The translations under genes and the position numbers were made by a program. Below, in pieces: positions 16,326 through 24,078 of a stretch of 64,000 bases of DNA. Every line of letters begins with the position of its first letter. Positions within the stretch are counted from its first letter, which is position 1. The notes beneath the pieces are model-generated. The model was not told where the DNA came from and did not search any database. It worked only from the letters and a program-made list of their open reading frames with translations. This DNA comes from an uncultured Alphaproteobacteria bacterium (GTDB lineage: Bacteria > Pseudomonadota > Alphaproteobacteria > Caulobacterales > Caulobacteraceae), in contig CAIOSI010000021.1 in assembly GCA_903860975.1 (NCBI GenBank), forward strand, positions 1-64,000. The letters run 5' to 3'.

Positions 16326-18872
16326 CTATGGAGATGTGACTTCGGCTTGACCGCGAAGCTTGGACGGGCCCAAGGCCGCACGAAGTCGGGTCGCGAAGGC
16401 CAGCCAGCCACCGCTGACGATCGCTATCGCCAATGTAGCTCCCAGCATCAGCGTGTCTGGTCGAGCGACGCGGAAGATGGATGCGAGCGGCGGCACGCTC
16501 AGGACCGCTGTCATCAGCCCGCCAATGGCCGCAGCGATGAGCCAGAACGTGCGCCGGTGCGGCGCGAAAAGCTGCCCTGAACTTGCAGCGTCGGTTAGTG
16601 CGAGGACGAGATTGGCCAGCACCAGGGCGGCAAAGGCGGCGCCGCGGGCGGCGGGTTCTGAAGCGCGGCTCAGCGCCCAGACATAGACGCCGAATACCGC
16701 TGCCAGGATGGTTGCGCCCTGGACCAGGGCAAGGCCGATCTGGGGTAAGCCGAACAAGGACTCTTCTGGGTGCCGCGGCGGACGGGTCATGGCCTCGGAC
16801 TCGCTGGGCTCAGCCTCGAACACCAGCGCACAGATCGGATCGATAGCCAGTTCCATCAACATGACGTGCACGGGGAACAACATCTGCGGCATGCCAAGTA
16901 GGATCGGTCCTAACGCGAGGCCCGCGATCGGGATGTGGATGGCGGTGACGTAGGTAAGCGCGCGGCGCAGGTTCGTGAAGATGCGCCGACCCAGCCTGAC
17001 GCCGCCGACGATCGAGGCGAAGCTGTCGTCGAGTAAGACCAGGTCCGCGGCCTCGCGCGCCACGTCCGTACCCTTCTGGCCCATGGCGATGCCGATGTGG
17101 GCAGCCTCCAGCGCCGGCGCGTCATTGACCCCGTCGCCAGTCATGGCGACGATTTCGCCGTCAGCTTTTAGGGCTTCAACGATGCGCAGTTTCTGGGCCG
17201 GCACGATGCGGGCGCAGACCCGCACGGTGCGCAACCGCTCGCATAGAGCCGGGAATTCGAGGCTATCGACCTCTGAGCCCAGGAGGACGCCGCCACGCGT
17301 GTCCAGGCCTGCGGCGCGGGCGATGGCAAGCGCCGTGGCCGGATGATCGCCTGTGATCATGATAACGGCAATTCCGGCGGAGCGCGCCTCTGCCAGGGCG
17401 GCGGGGACGTCGGCGCGCAGGGGGTCGATGAATCCCACGAGGCCTTCAAACCTGAATTCCGCGGTAGCGGGATCCTCGGGGAAACCGCCTTCGGTGCGGG
17501 CCTGAGCCACTCCCAGGACACGCAAGCCGGCCTCGGCGTATCGCGCGATCACCCGATGCAAGGCTGCAACCTCGGCGGCCGGCAGCCGGCAGAGCGTGAA
17601 GATCGCCTCAGGAGCGCCCTTGGCCGCTGCAACCTGGGATCGCCCCCGCCCCCGCCAGAGCTGGATGACGGCCAGGCGTTCGGCGCGCAGCGGCCATACC
17701 CGCTCCGGTTCCACCGTTGGGTCGCAGACCGCTGGTGCGCCGGCCAGAACGCGGACCGCTCTGTCCATCGGGTCCACAGGGCGAACCGCTGAGGCCATGG
17801 CCGCGACCTCCAGGAGGGCGGCGGCGGGACCTGCCGGCACGGCCTGGCCGAGAACCTCGGTGTCGCCGGCGAGGGTCCAAAGTCGCGCGACCCGCATTCG
17901 GTTCTCGGTGAGGGTTCCGGTTTTGTCGACGCAGAGCACCGTGGCACCGCCGAGGGTCTCGATCACGGCCGCGCGGCGGGTCAGCACCTGATGGGTCGCC
18001 AGCCTCCAGGCGCCCAGCGCAAGAAAAACGGCGAGCACCATCGGAAACTCCTCCGGGATCAAGCCGATGGCCACGGTCACGCCGGCCAAGGCTCCGCCCA
18101 TCCAGTCATGACGCAGGAGCCCGTAGGCGACAGCGACCAGCGCGCAAAAGGCCAGGGCGAACCCGCCCAGGATGGCCACCAGGCGACCAGCTTTCTGCTG
18201 CAACGGCGTGCGCTCCTGGCCGATACCGGCAAGCGACGCGCCGATCTGACCGAGCGCGGAGCTGGGACCCGTACGCGTGACGCACGCCACGCCCTGGCCT
18301 CGCACCACCAGTGAACCGGCAAACAGATGCGGCGAGGATTCCGCGCCCGGCGACGGGTTTGGGTCGAGGTCCTCGCCAGAGCCTGCTGGTGGCTTTGAGA
18401 CCGGAGCAGACTCACCCGTTAGCGCCGACTCATCGACGGTGAGCAATTCGCCACCGACCAGCCGAGCATCGCTGGGCAGCCGTTCGCCCTCGCCGATCAG
18501 CAGGATATCGTCCGGCACCAACTCGCGGGCCGGGACCTGACGCTCGCGCCCGTCGCGGATGACACGGGCGTGGGGCTGGGCCAGGTCGCGCAGAGCTTCC
18601 AGGGCCCGTTCGCTTCGGGTCTCCTGCATCACCACGAGCCCGATAGAGGCCATAGCGCCGACGACTAGGAACAGACCCTCGGCCAGGTCGCCCAGCACGA
18701 GGTACAGACCCGCTGCGCCGATCAGCAGCAGGAACATCGGCTCGCGCAAGGTCTCAAACACGATGCGTAGCAGGCCGCGGCCGCGCGCACGTGGCAGTTC
18801 GTTCGGGCCAACTGCCGTTAGGCGAATGGCGGCTTCGGCCTCCGCCAGTCCGCTCTTGAGCCGGGCGTTCAC
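16326..18872 (-). CDS. P2-type cation-transporting ATPase
   Basis: An 848-residue P-type ATPase. In order: N-terminal cation-ATPase segment (AVGPNELPR), actuator motif LTGESAPVSKP, M4 segment IGLIPEEFPMVLAVFLALG, phosphorylation motif CVDKTGTLTENRM, hinge MITGDHPATA and GDGVNDAPAL, then a C-terminal bundle of about six helices. There is no heavy-metal-binding N-terminal domain, so it belongs with Ca/Mn/Mg-type pumps. M4 carries PEEFP where SERCA has PEGLP, which may change ion choice; the ion is not assignable. It is the last gene of a three-gene operon with a universal stress protein (3 bp gap) and an AI-2E-type permease. Confidence 0.9.
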   Translation of the reverse strand: MNARLKSGLAEAEAAIRLTAVGPNELPRARGRGLLRIVFETLREPMFLLLIGAAGLYLVLGDLAEGLFLVVGAMASIGLVVMQETRSERALEALRDLAQPHARVIRDGRERQVPARELVPDDILLIGEGERLPSDARLVGGELLTVDESALTGESAPVSKPPAGSGEDLDPNPSPGAESSPHLFAGSLVVRGQGVACVTRTGPSSALGQIGASLAGIGQERTPLQQKAGRLVAILGGFALAFCALVAVAYGLLRHDWMGGALAGVTVAIGLIPEEFPMVLAVFLALGAWRLATHQVLTRRAAVIETLGGATVLCVDKTGTLTENRMRVARLWTLAGDTEVLGQAVPAGPAAALLEVAAMASAVRPVDPMDRAVRVLAGAPAVCDPTVEPERVWPLRAERLAVIQLWRGRGRSQVAAAKGAPEAIFTLCRLPAAEVAALHRVIARYAEAGLRVLGVAQARTEGGFPEDPATAEFRFEGLVGFIDPLRADVPAALAEARSAGIAVIMITGDHPATALAIARAAGLDTRGGVLLGSEVDSLEFPALCERLRTVRVCARIVPAQKLRIVEALKADGEIVAMTGDGVNDAPALEAAHIGIAMGQKGTDVAREAADLVLLDDSFASIVGGVRLGRRIFTNLRRALTYVTAIHIPIAGLALGPILLGMPQMLFPVHVMLMELAIDPICALVFEAEPSESEAMTRPPRHPEESLFGLPQIGLALVQGATILAAVFGVYVWALSRASEPAARGAAFAALVLANLVLALTDAASSGQLFAPHRRTFWLIAAAIGGLMTAVLSVPPLASIFRVARPDTLMLGATLAIAIVSGGWLAFATRLRAALGPSKLRGQAEVTSP

Positions 18873-18874
18873 AG

Positions 18875-19723
18875 TCAGTGCGATAGGAAGATCGGGGTGG
18901 TGGGATGGCCGAGCATGTGCTCGGTGGCCCCGCCCAGAATGATTTCTCTCAGGCGGGTGTGGCCGTAGCCGCCCATCACGAGTAATTCCGGGCTGTGCTC
19001 GGCCAAGTAGGCGTCGAGCACAGCGCCGATTTTGCGGCCATCGGCGCCGACCTCATCGACTTGCGCGGCCACGCCATGGGCCTTGAGATGGCGGACCACG
19101 TCGATCCCAGCACCGACACTGACGCTTGGCTTTTCGTCAATGATGATCAGGATTCGCACATTAGCTGCGAGCTTTAGGATCGGAAGCGCATCGGCCATCG
19201 CGCGGGCCGCGCAGCGACTGCCGTCCCATGCCAGTATGACCGTTCCTAGGGTCTGCTTGGGCAGGCTGGCTTCGCCGGCGCGGAACACCAAAACGGGTCG
19301 CCCCGAGCTGAACAGGACCGCCTCTACCACCTCCATCTGGCCGTCATAGGGCCCGGCCAACGGGATGATGCATAGATCGCGGGTGCGGACCTGGAGGGCC
19401 ACTTGATCCGACGATAGGTACAGGTCAGCCTTTTGGATTAGAGCCTGACCGAACACACCGGCCGTTTCGGCCTTGTTCCTGAAGTGCTGCAGACTGGCCT
19501 GACAGGCCGCAGCGCTGGCCGCTTCCTGCTCATGGGCCATGTCGCTCAGATGGAGGAGATAGTCGGCGACGCGGTTGCTCTGTAACGGAATCTCGATTTG
19601 GCCGGCTAGGGCTGAGAGGGTGCCGCCCAGGGCCGCAACGAAGCCCACCGCCTCGTCAATGGCGGCCACCGGGGTCGGCTCCGGAAAGCTGTCGATGTGG
19701 AGCAAGATGTCGTTCAGAGCCAT
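18875..19723 (-). CDS. Universal stress protein, tandem UspA domains
   Basis: A 282-residue cytosolic protein. The first half (MALNDILLHIDSFPEP and onward) is a degenerate Usp domain. The second half ends with VMGGYGHTRLREIILGGATEHML, which carries the G-x2-G-x9-G(S/T) ATP-binding pattern in altered form. Such tandem Usp proteins are commonly induced by oxygen limitation and other stresses. The ATG at 19723 overlaps the end of the AI-2E-family gene; the track's ORF from 20179 runs on into that gene in another frame. It sits between the permease and the P-type ATPase in one operon. Confidence 0.88.
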   Translation of the reverse strand: MALNDILLHIDSFPEPTPVAAIDEAVGFVAALGGTLSALAGQIEIPLQSNRVADYLLHLSDMAHEQEAASAAACQASLQHFRNKAETAGVFGQALIQKADLYLSSDQVALQVRTRDLCIIPLAGPYDGQMEVVEAVLFSSGRPVLVFRAGEASLPKQTLGTVILAWDGSRCAARAMADALPILKLAANVRILIIIDEKPSVSVGAGIDVVRHLKAHGVAAQVDEVGADGRKIGAVLDAYLAEHSPELLVMGGYGHTRLREIILGGATEHMLGHPTTPIFLSH

Positions 19724-20781
19724 CGCACGGCCTCCGATTTGGGCTTCAAGGACGCCGACGGAGCCGGTGGGGTCTTCAGGTAGAAGACTTGAACGGCCAC
19801 GATGACGAGGAGCGCGAGGGGGCTGGCCAGGAAGATGCCCGAAGCGCCGAACAGTGCAGCGAAAATAACAGTCGAATACATCGTCAGGACGGGCGGAAGA
19901 TCGACCTCGGCGTCCTGAACGTAAGGGGTGATGAAGGTGCCTTCGACGAAGTGCACGGCCCAGTACATCAGCCCCACATAGATCGCGAGCAGCGGAGACT
20001 GGGCGAAGGCGACCAGGATCGCCGGCACGGCGGCCATCAGGGCGCCGACGAGCGGGATAAAGGTCAGCAGGCCACCGATTAGCCCCAGGGTGAACGCGCC
20101 CTGGATTCCGAGCGCCCACAGCCCCAGGCTCGAGAGCACACCGATGGCGATCATGACGATTAGCCGGCTGACCAGCCACTTGTGGAGGATCTCAGCCGAC
20201 CGGCTGAGGTAGGTCTCGACCGTCGGCTTGGAGGCCGCCGGCACGACGAGCAATACGCCGTGAAGGTGCCGCTGCGGGTCAATCGCGAGGAAGATGCCGC
20301 TGGCGATAACGATCGCCGTGTAGGCGACACCTTGGCCGACTGATCCCAGCACCGAGCCCAGAGCCGGAGAAAGTATGGCGCTCGAGCCGTCAATCCTGGC
20401 ACCCTGCATCCAATGCAAGATGTTGCGCCCTATCGTGTGGCTGTTCACCAGGGCCGCGACGTCTGCCCAGCCTCGCAAAGCTTTCGCCAGAATCTCATCG
20501 TACTGATCGGCCACCCGCCAGCCAAACATGGCCAACGCCCCGGCGAGGAACAGGATTGTCACGAAGATAACTGCGGTGAGAGCAAGCCACGACGGCGTCT
20601 TGGTGCGGCGCGCGAGCGGGTCGGAGATCGCTCGAAGCGTGACCGCGATCAGCACCGACGTGAATCCCAGTAGCGCAATCCCACGAAGCTGCCAGAGGAG
20701 CAGGGCACCCACCCCCAGGAGACCAATTCGGCCGATATCAAGCCCGGTCGGTTTGCGATCGGCGTGAATTGTCGAGGGCAT
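19714..20781 (-). CDS. AI-2E family transporter (PerM/TqsA-like)
   Basis: A 355-residue inner-membrane protein with about eight hydrophobic helices in the arrangement of the AI-2E exporter family, including the C-terminal conserved block GGLLTFIPLVGALMAAVPA and FVEGTFITPYVQDAEVDLPP. Family members export the AI-2 signal or act as Na+/H+ antiporters. Here the gene heads an operon with a universal stress protein and a P-type ATPase, which fits ion homeostasis under stress better than quorum signalling; that is inference. The 10-bp overlap with the Usp gene suggests translational coupling. Confidence 0.88.
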   Translation of the reverse strand: MPSTIHADRKPTGLDIGRIGLLGVGALLLWQLRGIALLGFTSVLIAVTLRAISDPLARRTKTPSWLALTAVIFVTILFLAGALAMFGWRVADQYDEILAKALRGWADVAALVNSHTIGRNILHWMQGARIDGSSAILSPALGSVLGSVGQGVAYTAIVIASGIFLAIDPQRHLHGVLLVVPAASKPTVETYLSRSAEILHKWLVSRLIVMIAIGVLSSLGLWALGIQGAFTLGLIGGLLTFIPLVGALMAAVPAILVAFAQSPLLAIYVGLMYWAVHFVEGTFITPYVQDAEVDLPPVLTMYSTVIFAALFGASGIFLASPLALLVIVAVQVFYLKTPPAPSASLKPKSEAVRWL

Positions 20782-20949
20782 TTGATCCCGTCAGCGTCAG
20801 CTTCTTTCGCAGCAAGGCGCGACGGGGACCTTCACCGCATTGCGGTATGTCAATTCGCCAAGGCAGGCTCGACGGGGGGATCGTTGGTGCTCAAGGTCCA
20901 CACCCGGTCGGTTGCTCGAAGGCAGGCCTTCTGCACGGCCCGTTTGGTC

Positions 20950-23217
20950 CTACTCTGCGATGACTTTGCGGCTGATCGTCCCCGCCTTAACGGCCGCCTC
21001 CGAGAATCGTAGGTCGTCCCAGCCTTTCTGCGAGTAGAGCCGGGTCTGGTCACCGTAGTGGGGTGAGGCGGGATTGCTGGACTCGGAATAAGTCAGCAGG
21101 CCTTGGCTCACGGGGCCATGGTCGGTGAACTCCACGGTCATGATCCAGCTTGCGCCACTCCTTACCTTGGTCCAGCCAAGGACCGGCCTGGGCTCGCCCA
21201 TGTCGATGGCGTTGAACACCCCGTCGACGCCGGGCCCCCCGTGGATCGGCACAAGTTTGCCGCCACCGCGCTCGTCGCGTTGGACGTCACCTAGGCGCGC
21301 ATCAAGCGGGATCTTCAGCGCGTCCAGGCGCTCGACGGCCTTGGCGAGTGCGCCGAGCACCGCCGGGTCGTCGGCATCCAGGGTGTTCGGCGTATGCAGC
21401 GGATCTGCCGAATTGAAGGGAACTTTGAACTTCAGCCCGCCATTTTGGGCGAAGAGATGGAAAAGATGAGCGCCTTGGCTGTCGAGGTTCGTCTTCAGGT
21501 CCCACTTGGCCAGCGCATCGCAGGCGCGTGGCAAGTGCGGATCAGCGGAGCGCTTGCAGGCCGCGACCAGGTCATCACGCACCAGCTCCCCGCCGAAATG
21601 TCGGTCGCCGAACATGACCTGCTGCAGGGTCGCAAGGTCGAACTTCTTGCCGTCCAGCCCGTCGGTCCCGGCCACGCGCTGTTCGATCTGATCAATCGCC
21701 AGGCGGGTGCGCAAGCTGCGGCGGGTGCCCTCTTCGCCCCAGATGCGGCTGAACCCGGTGAGTGGCTGATGGGGGTTGGTGAGCCAGTAGCTGTCGTTGC
21801 TCTGCTCCACATAGTCCGTGCGTAGGAGCTGCGGCGCGGCGCGCGGACCAAACATTCCAGCGGCGGTGGAGTCGGCATCCGTACGCCAATCACAGGCCGC
21901 CCGAGAGCCGTCGAGCACGGGGCGGCGCTCCTTATCCCAGGCTTGGCGGCCGATTTCAGAGATGATGCAGGCCTTGGCCAGGTCCTGCGGCACATTGGGG
22001 ATCAGACCCGTGTCGCCATAGAAGGCCTCGCCGCCGGCATCGACCGCGGTGAGGTTGAAGCGGAAGGACTGGTAGCGCCCCAAGGCGGTCTTAAGGTCGC
22101 GGGCGCTGCGCGCATGCCAGACGGCCATGTACTGGTCGACGTCGCGCAGGCCGACGGGCGCCTGACGCAGCGCGAACGCGCGGTCCGTCGTCCACGTGTA
22201 GGTCGTACTTGAAACAACCGGACCCTGACGGGTGGCGTAGAGCGTGCGGATGACCGCGGGCGCGCCCTTCACTTCGACGGTGAAGGTCTGGCGCGTCATC
22301 GGCTCATAGCGACCCTCGTAGAGGTAGCGTGTCGGGTCCTTCGGATCGAGTTTAAGTTCAAAATAGCCGAAACGGCTCGCCGTCGAGACTGTGTTGCTCC
22401 AGGCGATCGCTTCGGTGTGGCCCATCCGGATGAGCGGCATGCCGACGTAGCTTACGCCCACGATGTTCAGTTTGCCCGGAATTATAAAGTGGGTTCGGTA
22501 GAAGCGGTTTACGCCGGTCCAGGGATAGTGGGGGTTTCCCAACAGCATGCCGCGTCCAGACTTCGTCACCTCGCGGCCCAGGCCGTAGGCGTTGCTGCCC
22601 AGGCCAATTTCTTGCTCGACCATATCGGGGGCTAAGGCGGCTAGCCGGCCAGACGCGCCGGGTGGCTGGGCCAAGGCCACGGGGCCAAAGAGCTGGTCGA
22701 CGGTCTGGCCCACATACATGTGCCGCCAAAATGCGAGCTCCGTCAGGGGGCGGACCCATGCCGCGCCCTTGCAGCGTGGGTCGGTAATGCCGTCTGCGCC
22801 GACCTCGCGCAGGTAACGGTTGACCCCGGCCACATAGCCTCTGGCCAGCGCACGCGCGTCCGCCGACGGCGTGTCCACCGAGCCGATTGGCCCGGCGAGA
22901 AGGCGCTCGACATCACCGGTCGCAAACGCATGTTTGTGGAATAGGTCGCTGGCGATATTGGCCTCGCCAGTTCCTGGACCCAGATATTTCGCCCGCTCGC
23001 CAGAGACGGTCAGCATGCGATCGGCAATCTCACAGATATTGTCCTGGGCGCTCGCATAACCATAACCGTAGCCGATGCCTGCGACGTTTCTGGCCTTGAT
23101 GTGGGGCACGCCATAAGCGGTGCGGCTGATCTCGGCGCGGAATTGGGCCGGTGCGGCCTTTAAAGGGGTGGCCAACGCGATGGCTGCAAAAGCGATGGCG
23201 GTTGAAAATCTTGACAC
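20950..23217 (-). CDS. Penicillin-acylase-type N-terminal nucleophile amidase
   Basis: About 755 residues, secreted to the periplasm. The signal peptide (SRFSTAIAFAAIALATPLKA) is followed by an alpha chain with RTAYGVPHIKA, a spacer, and the autocatalytic cleavage site before the nucleophile Ser near residue 208 in GLGSNAYGLG, which opens the beta chain. Later conserved parts include GNPHYPW and TYSESSNPASPHYGDQ. The family includes penicillin G acylase, AHL acylases (PvdQ/QuiP) and aculeacin acylase, so the substrate could be a quorum signal or another amide. The GTG at 23217 (GGGAGA upstream) gives a clean signal peptide; the track start at 23274 adds 19 residues. Confidence 0.88.
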   Translation of the reverse strand: MSRFSTAIAFAAIALATPLKAAPAQFRAEISRTAYGVPHIKARNVAGIGYGYGYASAQDNICEIADRMLTVSGERAKYLGPGTGEANIASDLFHKHAFATGDVERLLAGPIGSVDTPSADARALARGYVAGVNRYLREVGADGITDPRCKGAAWVRPLTELAFWRHMYVGQTVDQLFGPVALAQPPGASGRLAALAPDMVEQEIGLGSNAYGLGREVTKSGRGMLLGNPHYPWTGVNRFYRTHFIIPGKLNIVGVSYVGMPLIRMGHTEAIAWSNTVSTASRFGYFELKLDPKDPTRYLYEGRYEPMTRQTFTVEVKGAPAVIRTLYATRQGPVVSSTTYTWTTDRAFALRQAPVGLRDVDQYMAVWHARSARDLKTALGRYQSFRFNLTAVDAGGEAFYGDTGLIPNVPQDLAKACIISEIGRQAWDKERRPVLDGSRAACDWRTDADSTAAGMFGPRAAPQLLRTDYVEQSNDSYWLTNPHQPLTGFSRIWGEEGTRRSLRTRLAIDQIEQRVAGTDGLDGKKFDLATLQQVMFGDRHFGGELVRDDLVAACKRSADPHLPRACDALAKWDLKTNLDSQGAHLFHLFAQNGGLKFKVPFNSADPLHTPNTLDADDPAVLGALAKAVERLDALKIPLDARLGDVQRDERGGGKLVPIHGGPGVDGVFNAIDMGEPRPVLGWTKVRSGASWIMTVEFTDHGPVSQGLLTYSESSNPASPHYGDQTRLYSQKGWDDLRFSEAAVKAGTISRKVIAE

Positions 23218-23683
23218 GCAACGTCTCCCAAATCCCACGCCAGCATGGGCGTCGGCCGAAGCTTTGCCTAGCACGCTGAAGCTGGCGCGGGATCGACGAG
23301 TTCCAAACTGAACAAGGCCGGCGATTAGGCGACTGGCGCCAAGTCTAGGTCAGCCGGCGACCTCAGCCGCGACTCCCGTTGGCGCCGCTGCGGCGGGCAG
23401 GCCAATGCCCCTGATCACCTGCGCCCAGCTCGGGGCGATTTCAGAGTGGGCGGGTTTGACCGCAAGAAATCGTCTCTGGTCATGACCGAGGCGCCGGTTC
23501 GAAAGCCGAAGTCGCGGTGCATCGGGGCGTCATTTGAAGGCCCCACGTGGCGTAAGCTTGTCGCTCCGTGCACCGCTCGCCACGCCGTTCTCTGGCAGCG
23601 TTTTGCCTCAATCCGGCGCAGAGGGAACAAAACGACGACCCGTCGATTTCCGCCAATGACAATCTGCGAAAAAGGACGAACCC
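23218..23683. other. Intergenic region between divergent genes
   Basis: About 465 bp between the acylase and PepSY starts. Overlapping ORFs in the track on both strands have no family resemblance. It should hold two divergent promoters, not identified. Confidence 0.4.
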
Positions 23684-24043
23684 ATGAAACGCTATCTTCT
23701 TGCGATGCTGGCCCCTTGCGCACTCCTGGCTGGCTCGGCCAACGCCGCGGCCGACAGCCGGCTCCACGGCCATGAACTGGCGGGTCAGGCCAAGATCACC
23801 TTGGCCGACGCTCGCGCGATCGCGCTTAAGGTACGGCCCGGCAGAATCGTCGACCAGGAGCTAGAAAAGGAGAACGGCGGATCGGGGCTGCGATATTCCT
23901 TTGATGTGAAGAGCCACGGCAAGACCATCGAGGTTGGCATCGACGCCGTCACCGGCAAGGTGCTTGAGAACGCCGCTGAGAGCCCGGCCAAGGAAGCCAA
24001 GGAGGCGATCCAAGAACGCGCAGACCTCAAACCCAAACCGTGA
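23684..24043 (+). CDS. PepSY-domain periplasmic protein
   Basis: A 119-residue protein with a clear signal peptide (MKRYLLAMLAPCALLAGSANA) followed by one PepSY domain: ITLADARAIALKVRPGRIVDQELEKENG, then RYSFDVKS and VGIDAVTGKVLE, the last being the hallmark of the domain. PepSY proteins inhibit or modulate peptidases or bind metals, and single-domain forms often sit next to two-component genes; none is adjacent here. It is convergent with the following TonB receptor. Start ATG is preceded by AAAAGGA. Confidence 0.9.
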   Translation: MKRYLLAMLAPCALLAGSANAAADSRLHGHELAGQAKITLADARAIALKVRPGRIVDQELEKENGGSGLRYSFDVKSHGKTIEVGIDAVTGKVLENAAESPAKEAKEAIQERADLKPKP

Positions 24044-24078
24044 CGGGACCCCGATATCGGCCGGCGATACCCTTGCCA

